Shown: positions 42,840 to 51,940, counted from the first letter of the stretch. The stretch is 64,000 nucleotides of DNA from Jeongeupia wiesaeckerbachi (GCF_050916355.1 NZ_CP136946.1:2418001-2482000); one strand, 5' to 3'. The notes: generated from the letters alone by a model not told the origin. Numbers and translations are program-made.

Positions 42840-44626
42840 GGTTTGTCCTCGTCGTCGACGGCCCTGCTGTCCGATTCGAACAGGCTTTCGAGTTCGCGCA
42901 TCGCGTCCTGGGTCGCCTGGATCATCTGCTGTTCATCGTGCGAGACCGCGTGCTGGCGTTCGAGCAGCGCTTCGTCGTTGGCGCGGAACAAGGCCAGCGT
43001 GCGGTCGCGCCGCGCGTCGCTGATGCCCAGCCCCGTCAGTACCTGTCCGGCGAGATCGAGGCTGTCGAGGAAGGTTTCGCGCTGCAGGGCGGTGACGCCC
43101 AGATCCATCAAGCGGTAGGCGTGAAACCGGTTGCGGGCGCGGGCGTAGATTTTCAGGTTCGGGAAATGCTCGCGCACCATCTGCGCGGTCTTGAGCGAGG
43201 CTTCGATATTGTCGATCGCCAGCACGAAGATCTTGGCCTCTTCGGCGCGTGCGGCGCGCAGCAGGTCGAGGCGCGATGCGTCGCCGTAGAACACCTTGTT
43301 GCCGAAACGGCGGACGAAGTCGACCTGATCGGCGCTGGCTTCGAGCGCGGTAAAACCGATCTTCTTCAGCCGCAGCACCCGGCCGACGATCTGGCCGAAG
43401 CGGCCGAAGCCGGCGATGATCACCGGCGTCGCATGTTCGGGCGCGATGGTGTCGAATTCGCGCTTGGGTTGCGCGTCGAGCCGGGGTGCCAGCCAGCGTT
43501 CATGGATGAAGACAATGAACGGCGTCGCGACCATCGACAGCGTCACGACGATCACCAGCAGGTCGGCGAGGTGCTGGTCCATCACCTGCTGCTGTACCGC
43601 GAGATTGAACAGCACGAAGGCGAATTCACCGCCTTGCGCCAGCGCGATGCCGAGCCGGCGCGCGTGGTAATCACCGGCGCCGCTGACCCGGCCGATCAGA
43701 TAGAGCACGGCAAACTTGACCACGACCAGCACGGCAATCAGGCCGACGATGATGAAGAACTGTGTCGTCAGCAGGCCGAGATTGGTCGACATGCCGACGG
43801 CGATGAAAAACAGCCCGAGCAGCAAGCCTTTGAAGGGTTCGATATTCGCTTCAAGCTCGTGACGGTATTCCGAATCGGCGAGCAGCACGCCGGCGAGAAA
43901 GGCACCGAGCGACATCGACAGCCCGACGTGCTCCATCAGCAGCGCCGTGCCGAGCGCGACCAGCAGCGTGGCGGCGGTAAACACTTCCGGGCTGCCGTGA
44001 CGGGCGATCAGCCGCAGTGCCGGCCGCAGCAGCAGCCGTCCGGCAACGATGACGCCGACGACGACCCCGGTCACGCGCAAGGCCCCCAGCCAGCCCGGCT
44101 CGGCGCTCTTGATCGCCGCAACGCCGAGCAGCGGCAGCACCGCGAGGAAGGGAATCACCGCCAGATCCTGAAACAGCAGGATCGAGAAACCGTCGCGGCC
44201 GTAGCGGGTCGTCAGTTCTTTTTTCTCGGCGAGCATTTGCAGCACGAAGGCCGTCGACGACAGCGCCAGCGCGAAACCGGCGACGATGGCCGATTCGAGC
44301 GTCAGCCCGAACAGCAGTGCCGCGCCGGCGAGCAACGCGCCGGTCAGCAGAACCTGCGCACCGCCGAGACCGAACACCGAGCGGCGCAGCACCCACAGCC
44401 GGCTCGGTTGCAGCTCGAGGCCGATGATGAACAGCAGCAGCACGACGCCCAGTTCGGCGAAATGCAGGATGTTGTCGACCTCGGTGACGAGGCCCAAGCC
44501 CCACGGCCCGATCAGCACGCCGGCGGTCATATAGCCGAGCACGGCACCGAGGCCGGTCAATCTGAACAGCGGGACCAGCGCAACGGCGGCGGCAAGGAAG
44601 AGCGCAATTTCTGCGGTAAGGGTCAT
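42836..44626 (-). CDS. KefC-like monovalent cation:proton antiporter
   Basis: 596 residues. A CPA2 antiporter membrane domain (about 1-380, with GLELQPSRLW and LALSSTAFVLQML) is followed by an RCK/TrkA-N domain (IIAGFGRFGQIVGR at about 400-413, DASRLDLLRAA) and a charged tail. Close to the glutathione-gated K+ efflux systems KefB/KefC; the ancillary kefF/G gene is not adjacent. It may protect against electrophiles by acidifying the cytoplasm. Overlaps mdtD. Confidence 0.88.
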   Translation of the reverse strand: MTLTAEIALFLAAAVALVPLFRLTGLGAVLGYMTAGVLIGPWGLGLVTEVDNILHFAELGVVLLLFIIGLELQPSRLWVLRRSVFGLGGAQVLLTGALLAGAALLFGLTLESAIVAGFALALSSTAFVLQMLAEKKELTTRYGRDGFSILLFQDLAVIPFLAVLPLLGVAAIKSAEPGWLGALRVTGVVVGVIVAGRLLLRPALRLIARHGSPEVFTAATLLVALGTALLMEHVGLSMSLGAFLAGVLLADSEYRHELEANIEPFKGLLLGLFFIAVGMSTNLGLLTTQFFIIVGLIAVLVVVKFAVLYLIGRVSGAGDYHARRLGIALAQGGEFAFVLFNLAVQQQVMDQHLADLLVIVVTLSMVATPFIVFIHERWLAPRLDAQPKREFDTIAPEHATPVIIAGFGRFGQIVGRVLRLKKIGFTALEASADQVDFVRRFGNKVFYGDASRLDLLRAARAEEAKIFVLAIDNIEASLKTAQMVREHFPNLKIYARARNRFHAYRLMDLGVTALQRETFLDSLDLAGQVLTGLGISDARRDRTLALFRANDEALLERQHAVSHDEQQMIQATQDAMRELESLFESDSRAVDDEDKP

Positions 44627-44678
44627 CGGGCGGTCCGTCTATTAGCCATCGTTCATTGTATCGAAAGCGCCTGCAAGG

Positions 44679-45362
44679 TCAGCGTTCGGCCGGCACCGCA
44701 CAGAGCGTCAGCACGAAATCGTCACTGCGAGCGATTGCGATCGCGTACTCGGCGCCGATCGGGCAGTCGCCGGCCAGCGCCACGGTCAATCGCAGCGTGG
44801 CGGAATCCGCACCGGCGGCGACGACTTCGGCATCGTGGAAGCCGAAGTAGCGGCGCACCTGGGGATAAAGCGCCTTGAACAGGCTTTCCTTCATCGAGAA
44901 CACCGCCGTGAACCATTCGGCCTGCGTCAGTTCGGCCGGCCGCAGCGCCCATTCGGCGTCGATCCCGACCTGGGCGCGCAGCCGTTCGGTACGGGCCGCG
45001 TCGACCCATGGCTCGATGTCGATGCCCAGCCCCGCGTAGCGCGTCGCCGGCGCCACGATGGCGAGCGCGGCGCCGTGGCTGTGGGTGATCGCGCCGATCC
45101 AGCCGGACGGCCATTGCGGTGCGCGGTCGTCGCCGATCTGCAGCGGTGCCGCGCCGTCGTGGCCGGCCTGTCGCAGCGCCGTGCGTGCGCAGTGGCGACC
45201 GGCGAGAAATTCGATCCGGCGCTTGAGCACGGCGGTGGCGAGTGCTGCCGGGAGCGTCGCCGGATCAAGGCGCTGCAATGTGGCTTCGTCGACGTCGAAA
45301 TGCTGCGCGGACAAGACCACGCCGGCTGGAAGCTGGGTGAAGGAAGGAAGGCCGGAAATCAT
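44679..45362 (-). CDS. 4'-phosphopantetheinyl transferase, EntD type
   Basis: 227 residues. The transferase motifs are GAITHSHGAALAIVAP, then LGIDIEPW with the Mg-binding Asp/Glu, and FSMKESLFKALYP with the Lys/Glu pair. EntD-type enzymes attach the pantetheine arm to carrier domains of siderophore and other NRPS/PKS enzymes. It is divergent from an EntA-like gene with a Fur-like site between them, pointing to iron control. No NRPS gene is in the window. Confidence 0.88.
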   Translation of the reverse strand: MISGLPSFTQLPAGVVLSAQHFDVDEATLQRLDPATLPAALATAVLKRRIEFLAGRHCARTALRQAGHDGAAPLQIGDDRAPQWPSGWIGAITHSHGAALAIVAPATRYAGLGIDIEPWVDAARTERLRAQVGIDAEWALRPAELTQAEWFTAVFSMKESLFKALYPQVRRYFGFHDAEVVAAGADSATLRLTVALAGDCPIGAEYAIAIARSDDFVLTLCAVPAER

Positions 45363-45507
45363 GCTGCGATCTTACCCGCGACGGCCGGCCTTGCTAACCG
45401 TCGATCCGGTCCTGCCATCCAGATTGGACGTTGCGGCAAAGAAATTCGCTCCGGCAAAGGAATTCGAAGCCGACCGAAACGGGTCGGTCCGGGCGCAGTG
45501 ATAGTGT

Positions 45508-45522
45508 TGAGAATCATTTTTA
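45508..45522. promoter_or_regulatory. Candidate Fur box
   Basis: TGAGAAT-C-ATTTTTA matches the 7-1-7 Fur consensus TGATAAT-N-ATTATCA at 11 of 14 arm positions. It lies 15-29 bases before the EntA-like start codon and about 150 bases from the EntD-like start, where it could block transcription of the former and perhaps both when iron is plentiful. Confidence 0.6.
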
Positions 45523-45536
45523 TTTTGAGATCGGGC

Positions 45537-46301
45537 ATGGAATTCGAACCCGGAATCGCCGTTGTCAGTGGCGCGGCGCAGGGCATTGGTGCGGCGGTGG
45601 TCGACACACTGCTGGCACAGCGGGTGCGGGTCGTCGCGCTCGACATCCATGCCGAGGCGTTGGCGGCACGCTACGCCGGCATCGAAGGGGTGACACCGCT
45701 AGCGCTCGATGTCAGCGACGCCACGGCGGTCGAACGCGCAGTCGCGCAGATCGAGGCCGAGATCGGCCCGATCGGCTCGTTGGCCAACGTTGCCGGCATC
45801 CTGCGGATGGGAGACATACTGGCGACGACCACCGCAGACTGGCTGGCGACGTTCGCCGTCAACACCCATGGCGTGTTCCACCTGAGCACCGCAGTGGCCC
45901 GGCGGATGAAGGCCCGCGGTCGCGGTGCCATCGTCACCGTCGGTTCGAACGCCGCGACGACGCCGCGCACGCTGATGGGCGCGTACTGTGCGTCCAAGGC
46001 CGCATCGGCGCAGTTCACCCGCTGCCTGGGGCTGGAACTGGCCGAATTCGGCATCCGCTGCAACATCGTCTCGCCGGGTTCGACCGATACCGACATGCAG
46101 CGCCAGCTGTGGACCGACGACAGTGGCCCGGCCCGGGTGATTGCCGGCTCGCTGGCCAGCCACAGGCTGGGCATCCCGCTGAAGAAAATCGCCACGCCGG
46201 ATGATATTGCCGGTGTGGTGACGTTCCTGCTGTCCAGCGCCGCCAACCACGTGATCTTGCAGGACATCGTCGTCGACGGCGGGGCGACGCTGGGGCGCTG
46301 A
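45537..46301 (+). CDS. entA: 2,3-dihydro-2,3-dihydroxybenzoate dehydrogenase-like SDR
   Basis: 254 residues, SDR fold. The N-terminus IAVVSGAAQGIGAAVV lacks long spacing as in EntA, NVAGILRMGDIL replaces the usual NNAG, and the catalytic Ser and YCASK follow. The C-terminal LGIPLKKIATPDDIAGVV is highly EntA-like. It makes 2,3-dihydroxybenzoate, the catechol of enterobactin-type siderophores. The start at 45537 follows the Fur-like site. entC, entB, entE and entF are not in the window. Confidence 0.87.
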   Translation: MEFEPGIAVVSGAAQGIGAAVVDTLLAQRVRVVALDIHAEALAARYAGIEGVTPLALDVSDATAVERAVAQIEAEIGPIGSLANVAGILRMGDILATTTADWLATFAVNTHGVFHLSTAVARRMKARGRGAIVTVGSNAATTPRTLMGAYCASKAASAQFTRCLGLELAEFGIRCNIVSPGSTDTDMQRQLWTDDSGPARVIAGSLASHRLGIPLKKIATPDDIAGVVTFLLSSAANHVILQDIVVDGGATLGR

Positions 46302-46326
46302 CGCTGCATGTCCGCGCCGATCGATC

Positions 46327-46356
46327 AAAAAAACGCCCCGAAACCGGGGCGTTTTT
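46327..46356. terminator. Bidirectional terminator between entA-like gene and alkyl sulfatase
   Basis: Arms ACGCCCCG and CGGGGCGT with an AAAC loop, flanked by an A tract and a T tract. It serves both converging genes. Confidence 0.88.
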
Positions 46357-46380
46357 CCGTTGCTGCAGTACCGGGCCGGA

Positions 46381-48348
46381 TCAAGGCTCGGCAATGGTGA
46401 ACCAGAAGTCGAACTTGTCGAACAGGCCGAGCATTTCCTTGAACTTGGCACGGTTGCCGTCGAATTTCACCTGACCACTTTCGGCAAGGTTGCCGAGCTT
46501 GAGCTTGCCCAGCGCGATGTCGTCGAGCGTGCTGCGGTCGAGGGTGATCGAGGCATCCGGCTTGGGCAACTGTTTGTCCTTGCCGTAGTTCATCACACCA
46601 TTCTTCACCGTCAGCACGAACTTTTCCTTGGTATCCGGGAAGTTCAGGTTGAAGGCATAGGCTTTGCCCGCGGCTTTCGGGCCATTCAGGTGAATGGCGA
46701 GGAAATCAAGGAACATCTCGGTGCTCATGCCGCGGATGATGTCCGGCGAGCTGGTATTCGGCGTTGCGACCTTCTGCACGCCGTCGCGCAGTTCTTTGGC
46801 GCCCGACAGGTAGAAGTTGCGCTCGGGGCCGGATTCGGCCTGGTAGCCGAGCTGCTCAAGCGCATCGGCTTCGATCTGCCGGGCCTGCTTGTTACCCGGT
46901 TCGGCGAACACGAGCTTGTTGGCGATGGCGGCGGCCCAGCGATAGTCGCCCTTGTCGTACGAGGCCTTGGCGTTCTGCAACATCTTGTCGGCACCGATCA
47001 GTGCCACGTAGCGCTTGGCTTCCTCGACCGGCGGATAGGGGTCGAGGTTGGCCGGATTGCCGTCCCAGAACCCCAGATACAGCTGATAGGTTGCGCGGAC
47101 GTTGTGCTTCAGGTTGCCGTAGTAACCGCGGTTGGCAAAGGTCTTGGCCAGACTGTCCGGCAGTTTGAACTGGTCGGCGATCTCGTCCATCGTCAGGCCT
47201 TCATTGGCCATGCGCAAGGTCTGGTCGTTGATGTACTTGTAGAGGTCGCGCTGCTTTTCCAGATGGTCGACAACGCGTGTGTTGTCCCATTGCGGCCAGT
47301 GGTGGCTGCCGAACGAAACCACGGCGTCCTTGCCCCACAGGTCGATCGTCTGATCCAGCGTCTTGGCCCATTTCTGTGCGCTGCGCACCTTGGCGCCGCG
47401 CATGGTCAGGATGTTGTGCAGCGTGTGGTTGGCGTCTTCGGCCAGGCAGATCGCCTTGAATTGCGGGAAATAGAACAGCATTTCCGCTGGCGCTTCGGTG
47501 CCCGGCGCCATCTGGAACACGATGTCGATACCGTCGACGCTGAGCTTTTCTCCGGTCTTGCCGACGAGCTTGCTCGGTTCGAACAGCGTGATCGTACCGG
47601 CGGCCGTCGTCAGGCCCAGACCACCGCCGACATTGCCGGTCGGGCTCTTGGGCAGCAGATTGCCGTACATGTACGAGGCGCGGCGACTCATCACGTTGCC
47701 GGCGAAGACGTTCTCGCTGACGGCTTCTTCCATGAAGCCTTCCGGCGCGATCACAGGCACTTTGCCGGCGCGCACGTCCTTCTCGTCGACGATGCCGCGG
47801 ATGCCGGCAAAGTGGTCCACATGGCTATGGGTGAACAGCACGGCCGAAACCGGCAGCTTCTCGACCTTGCTGTTGATCAGGTCCAGCGCGGCTTTGGCCG
47901 TCTCGGCGGAAGTCAGCGGATCGATGACGACCCAGCCGGTCTTGCCGCGAACGAAGGTGATATTGGCCAGATCGATATTGCGGACTTGGTAGATGCCGTC
48001 AACGACCTTGAACAGGCCGTGCTTGGCCAGCAATTGAGATTGACGCCAAAGGCTGGGATTGACCGTATCCGGCGTCGGGCCTGCTTTCTTCAGGAAATCA
48101 TATTGAGACAGGTCAATCACGGTATTGCCGGATTCACCCTTGATGATCGGCGACGGCAAATCGGCGATAAAGCCGCGATTGGCATCCTCGAAATCCTGTT
48201 TGTCGCCAAACGGCAAATAGTTTGCCACGGCATCGTTGGCCTTGCGGGTGGCCTTGGTGGCCGCATTGGGCGTTGCGAACGCAGTGCCAATACACAGCGC
48301 CAGCGCGGTCAGCGCTGCGATGCGAGGGAGTTTCAGGCCGGGTTTCAT
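46381..48348 (-). CDS. Secreted alkyl sulfatase (metallo-beta-lactamase fold, SdsA/YjcS type), copy 1
   Basis: 655 residues with a signal peptide (MKPGLKLPRIAALTALALCIGTAFA), so periplasmic or exported. The zinc-binding motif THSHVDHFAG is at about residue 172, further zinc/active-site stretches are MAPGTEAPAEM and CLAEDANHTLHNI, and the C-terminal part (about 530-655) is an SCP2-like lipid-binding domain. SdsA-type enzymes hydrolyse primary alkyl sulfates such as dodecyl sulfate to alcohol and sulfate. A paralogue lies 1.6 kb away, facing the other way, with an AraC-type gene between. Probably controlled through the inverted repeats upstream. Confidence 0.9.
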   Translation of the reverse strand: MKPGLKLPRIAALTALALCIGTAFATPNAATKATRKANDAVANYLPFGDKQDFEDANRGFIADLPSPIIKGESGNTVIDLSQYDFLKKAGPTPDTVNPSLWRQSQLLAKHGLFKVVDGIYQVRNIDLANITFVRGKTGWVVIDPLTSAETAKAALDLINSKVEKLPVSAVLFTHSHVDHFAGIRGIVDEKDVRAGKVPVIAPEGFMEEAVSENVFAGNVMSRRASYMYGNLLPKSPTGNVGGGLGLTTAAGTITLFEPSKLVGKTGEKLSVDGIDIVFQMAPGTEAPAEMLFYFPQFKAICLAEDANHTLHNILTMRGAKVRSAQKWAKTLDQTIDLWGKDAVVSFGSHHWPQWDNTRVVDHLEKQRDLYKYINDQTLRMANEGLTMDEIADQFKLPDSLAKTFANRGYYGNLKHNVRATYQLYLGFWDGNPANLDPYPPVEEAKRYVALIGADKMLQNAKASYDKGDYRWAAAIANKLVFAEPGNKQARQIEADALEQLGYQAESGPERNFYLSGAKELRDGVQKVATPNTSSPDIIRGMSTEMFLDFLAIHLNGPKAAGKAYAFNLNFPDTKEKFVLTVKNGVMNYGKDKQLPKPDASITLDRSTLDDIALGKLKLGNLAESGQVKFDGNRAKFKEMLGLFDKFDFWFTIAEP

Positions 48349-48397
48349 CGGGTGCTCTCCTGTAGTACTGATTTTGCGCCTTGTGAGCGCGTTGATA

Positions 48398-48419
48398 AAA
48401 ATAGAAATGTTTCTATTTT
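48398..48419. promoter_or_regulatory. Perfect inverted repeat upstream of alkyl sulfatase copy 1
   Basis: Arms AAAATAGAAA and TTTCTATTTT with TG between them, about 50-70 bases upstream of the sulfatase start. Symmetry this perfect in an AT-rich patch fits an operator for a dimeric regulator. It is not a terminator for either strand's gene, because both genes transcribe away from it. Confidence 0.6.
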
Positions 48420-48450
48420 CGGAATGGCGTTTTTATTTGTGTCGCCAAAC

Positions 48451-48468
48451 TGGATATGGCTATATCCA
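48451..48468. promoter_or_regulatory. Second perfect inverted repeat upstream of alkyl sulfatase copy 1
   Basis: Arms TGGATAT and ATATCCA with GGCT between them. It differs in sequence from the repeat 32 bases away, so a second regulator or a promoter element is possible. Confidence 0.5.
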
Positions 48469-48571
48469 TTTAATTGTTGTGAATAAAAACGCGTGGCAAA
48501 TTTACCGTTGTCATTGGCAGTCGGTGAAAGCAAATTACGCAGTCGGATTGTCGCAATGGCTGGAAATATTC

Positions 48572-48616
48572 CCATTGCGGCCATTGCGGCCATTGCGGCC
48601 ATTGCGGCCATTGCGC
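48572..48616 (+). repeat. 9-bp tandem repeat CCATTGCGG, about five copies
   Basis: Four exact copies of CCATTGCGG followed by a fifth ending in C. It lies in the 395-base gap between the sulfatase and the AraC-type gene, which otherwise holds the two inverted repeats and no gene I can support. The unit length keeps reading frame, and one frame would read as repeated Ile-Ala-Ala. Confidence 0.9.
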
Positions 48617-48743
48617 TGGCGGTCTGCCAATTCGGGCTGTTGGCGCCAGAGCCCTGCACGCCGGGCTTGGGCAAGGCGGCCAGCCGAAACGGCGACCGAA
48701 AGCGGGCGATGCAGCAGGGATAAACAAGGGAAGACAAGGCGAC

Positions 48744-49706
48744 ATGCGGAAACAGAACACCGAAAAGCACGATCTTAGGGACTGGTCGCCGAACCCGATG
48801 TGCAGATCCGGCAAAAACGTACCGATCGACCGGATAAGTCGTGGCCCCGATCGCTACGCGCAGGCGCTGCACGGCGTGAACGGGCGTCTGCTGCAAACGA
48901 CGCGCAGCGACGCGGGCTGGTTGCTGTCACGGCAGGTTCACAGCGGCATCGTGCTGCAACAGGCGATGCATGGCGGCACCAATCTGGTCGAAGGTGAGGG
49001 CGAGGCCGGCTGGCTGACCGTGTTCCTGCCGGATGTGGCCGGGCAGTATGTATTCAACGGCCAGCCGGTCGTCGATGAGGCGCTGGTGCTGCTGGCGCCG
49101 GGGACGCCGCTGGTGATCCAGGCGCACGGCGTGGCCAGCTGGAGCGCGTGTTCGGTGCCGCTGACGGATGTGACTACACAACTTGGCGAGTACGCCGCGC
49201 AGCGGCTGGTATTGCAATCGCAAACGGCGATGCTGCAACGCCGCCCGGGCAGCAGTGCGCTTTGCCGATCCATGCACGTGGACGGCTTTTGGTCGCTGCT
49301 GGCCGCGCTGGCGGGCGGCCCGGTACCCCGCCGGCCGCAGGCTGCAACCGGCCGCAGCCGCCTGCCTCGTCGCGGGATCATTCGGGACATGCTGACGTAT
49401 CTGGCGGCGGGCAGCGGGGAAGCGATCTGCGTCGGTCAGCTGGCCGCCGAGGCCGGCGTCAGCGAACGGACGCTGCGCGCCATGTTTGCCGAGGTGTTTG
49501 GCGTGACGCCCAGCGGGTATCTGCGCCTACGGCAGCTGAATGCCTTTCGCCGCGCCCTGTGTGCTCCGCGGCCCGAGGAGCATCTGGTATCGACGGTCGC
49601 GGCGCGGGTCGGCATCACCGAGCCGGGGCGGTTTGCCGGCTATTACCGCGCGCTGTTTGGGGAGTATCCGGCCGACACGCTGCGTGCGCACCAGCGGCGT
49701 CGCTGA
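48744..49706 (+). CDS. AraC-family transcriptional regulator
   Basis: 320 residues. The N-terminal sensor region (about 1-205) resembles the AraC-binding-like domains of regulators such as AdpA/FeaR types; the C-terminal double helix-turn-helix (about 215-318) has CVGQLAAEAGVSERTLRAMF and RVGITEPGRFAGYYRALFG. It lies between two alkyl sulfatase genes, so it probably controls one or both (inference from position). The effector is unknown; an alkyl sulfate is possible. Confidence 0.87.
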   Translation: MRKQNTEKHDLRDWSPNPMCRSGKNVPIDRISRGPDRYAQALHGVNGRLLQTTRSDAGWLLSRQVHSGIVLQQAMHGGTNLVEGEGEAGWLTVFLPDVAGQYVFNGQPVVDEALVLLAPGTPLVIQAHGVASWSACSVPLTDVTTQLGEYAAQRLVLQSQTAMLQRRPGSSALCRSMHVDGFWSLLAALAGGPVPRRPQAATGRSRLPRRGIIRDMLTYLAAGSGEAICVGQLAAEAGVSERTLRAMFAEVFGVTPSGYLRLRQLNAFRRALCAPRPEEHLVSTVAARVGITEPGRFAGYYRALFGEYPADTLRAHQRRR

Positions 49707-49975
49707 TGCTGCTGTCTGACGAGGTCACTGGTGTAGGCCTGCTGCAATAGGCGCGTGGGCTGCCGATCGGTGCGCTTGATGCGCTGTTCGGTCGCTGAGG
49801 GAGGTGGTTTCGGACGTCGAAAATTCAGGATGTGGGTGGTGATTCCAGGTGGCTGAATGGGCGGTGCTGGCAATTGAAAATGAATCTGCCCGCTTCTAGA
49901 GTGAACCAATGCCATCGGGATAGTCTTACAGGGCCTCCTCGATTATTTACAACCCACTCCCTGGAGAATGTTGAC
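49707..49975. other. Leader region of alkyl sulfatase copy 2
   Basis: 269 bases without a supported gene. It contains an AT-rich patch near 49870-49890 and GGAG nine bases before the GTG start at 49976. Neither inverted repeat found upstream of copy 1 recurs here. Confidence 0.5.
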
Positions 49976-51940
49976 GTGAAACTCACCTCATGCATTGCGT
50001 TGATGCTCAGCGCCGGCCTGGCGACCAACACACTGGCCGCGACAGCGCCCAAGCCGGCAAGCGAATACACCAAGAAGGCCAATCAGCAAGTGCAGCAGGA
50101 ACTGCCGTTCAGCGATAAACAGGATTTCGCCGACGCGCAAAAAGGCTTCATTGCCAAACCCGATACGCTGACGATCAAGGATGCCAAGGGCAATGTCGTC
50201 TGGGATCTGGAGCAATACAAGAAATACATCACGCTGGATGCCTCGGCCCCTGATACCGTCAACCCCAGCCTGTGGCGCAACGCGCAGTTGAACATGCAGT
50301 ACGGCTTGTTCAAGGTCACCGACGGGATCTATCAGGTGCGCGGCTACGACCTTTCCAATATCACCTTCGTCCAGGGCAAGACCGGCTGGATCGTGTTCGA
50401 TCCGCTGATTTCGGGCGAAACGGCCAAGGCCGCGCTTGATTTCATCAACAAGCAGCTGGGCAAGCGCCCGGTCGTTGCCGTGGTGTACAGCCATTCGCAC
50501 GTCGACCACTACGGCGGTGTCCGCGGCATCGTCGATGAAAAGGACGTCAAGGCCGGCAAGGTGCAGATTCTGGCGCCAGAGCACTTCACCGAGCACGCCG
50601 TATCGGAAAACGTGATTGCCGGCAACGCGATGGGCCGTCGCGCAATCTATATGTATGGCGCACTGTTGCCGCGGAACGCACAGGGCGGCGTGAACGGCGG
50701 TCTGGGGCAGACGACTTCGACGGGTCTGGGTGGCTTGCTGGTGCCGACGCGCGAAATCAAGAAAACCGGCGAAGAGGTGACGATCGACGGCGTCAAGATG
50801 GTGTTCCAGATGACGCCGGGTACCGAAGCGCCGGCAGAAATGAACACCTGGTTCCCGCAACACAAGGCGCTGTGGATGGCGGAAAACACCACCAACACCA
50901 TGCACAACATCCTCACCTTGCGCGGTGCCCAGGTGCGCGATGCGCTCAAGTGGTCGAGCTTCCTGAACGAAACGATCGAAACCTGGGGCAACCAGGTGCA
51001 GGTCAAGTTCCAGAGCCACCACTGGCCGCGCTGGGGCAACCAGAACATCGTCGACTACTTCAAGAAGCAGCGCGACTTGTACAAGTACACGCACGATCAG
51101 TCCGTACGCCTGATGAATCAGGGCTACACCGGGGAAGAAATCTCGGAAATGATCAAGCTACCAACGGAGCTGAACGACTTCTGGCCCAACCGTGGCTACT
51201 ACGGCACGCTGAAGCACAACAGCCGCGCGGTCTATCAGCGCTATATGGGCTGGTACAACGGCAACCCGTCCAATCTGGACAACCTGCCGCCGGAACTGGT
51301 CGGCCCGCGCTACGTCGAGTTCATGGGCGGCGAAGCCGAGGTGATCAAGAAGGCCAAGGCCTCGTTCGACAAGGGCGATTACCGCTGGGTGGCCGAGGTC
51401 ATGAAGCACGTCGTCTTTGCCAACCCCAACAGCACGCAGGGCAAGGAACTGCTGGCCGACGCACTGGAACAGCTTGGCTATCAGGCTGAATCCGGTCCGT
51501 GGCGCTCGGTCTATCTGCAAGGTGCGTACGAGCTGCGCAACGGCGTGCCGAGCGCCGGTGGTACGGTCACCGCGACGCCGGACACCATCAAGGCAATGTC
51601 GCCGGACATGTTGTTCGATTACCTCGCTGTCCGTCTGAATCCGGAAAAAGCAGCCGGGAAAAACTACGCGATCAACATCAATTTCACCGACCTGAAGAAG
51701 CACTACACGCTGACGGTCGAAAACGCCGTCCTTAACCACACCACCAAGCAAGCCCCGACGGCGGATGTGACGCTGACCATGACCAAGAGCGCGCTCAACG
51801 CGGTGCAGTTGAAAGAAACGACGCTTGAGCAGGCCATTGCCGACGGGAAGATCAAGGTCGACGGCAAGGCGGATGTCTTCGAGGACTTCATGACCTCGAT
51901 CGACAATTACAACTTCTGGTTCAATATCGTTACCCCTTGA
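49976..51940 (+). CDS. Secreted alkyl sulfatase (metallo-beta-lactamase fold, SdsA/YjcS type), copy 2
   Basis: 654 residues from GTG 49976, which follows GGAG at 9 bases and starts a signal peptide (MKLTSCIALMLSAGLATNTLA). The zinc motif SHSHVDHYGG is at about residue 171, and MTPGTEAPAEMNTWFPQ and MAENTTNTMHNIL follow. The SCP2-like C-terminal domain ends NFWFNIVTP, parallel to copy 1. Sequence along the whole length is clearly related to copy 1 (same order of motifs, near-equal length). The stop overlaps the start of a histidine-rich gene, so the two are translationally coupled. Confidence 0.92.
   Translation: MKLTSCIALMLSAGLATNTLAATAPKPASEYTKKANQQVQQELPFSDKQDFADAQKGFIAKPDTLTIKDAKGNVVWDLEQYKKYITLDASAPDTVNPSLWRNAQLNMQYGLFKVTDGIYQVRGYDLSNITFVQGKTGWIVFDPLISGETAKAALDFINKQLGKRPVVAVVYSHSHVDHYGGVRGIVDEKDVKAGKVQILAPEHFTEHAVSENVIAGNAMGRRAIYMYGALLPRNAQGGVNGGLGQTTSTGLGGLLVPTREIKKTGEEVTIDGVKMVFQMTPGTEAPAEMNTWFPQHKALWMAENTTNTMHNILTLRGAQVRDALKWSSFLNETIETWGNQVQVKFQSHHWPRWGNQNIVDYFKKQRDLYKYTHDQSVRLMNQGYTGEEISEMIKLPTELNDFWPNRGYYGTLKHNSRAVYQRYMGWYNGNPSNLDNLPPELVGPRYVEFMGGEAEVIKKAKASFDKGDYRWVAEVMKHVVFANPNSTQGKELLADALEQLGYQAESGPWRSVYLQGAYELRNGVPSAGGTVTATPDTIKAMSPDMLFDYLAVRLNPEKAAGKNYAININFTDLKKHYTLTVENAVLNHTTKQAPTADVTLTMTKSALNAVQLKETTLEQAIADGKIKVDGKADVFEDFMTSIDNYNFWFNIVTP

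Noticed and set aside
46360..48486. A plus-strand open frame of about 700 codons
   Set aside because: It is antisense to alkyl sulfatase copy 1, with no ribosome site or domain.
48572..48616. Possible CRISPR fragment
   Set aside because: The unit is 9 bases with no spacers, so it is a simple tandem repeat.
48493..48723. A 76-codon frame with repeated Ile-Ala-Ala from a GTG start
   Set aside because: The repeat comes from the 9-bp tandem array; no ribosome site and no conserved sequence around it.
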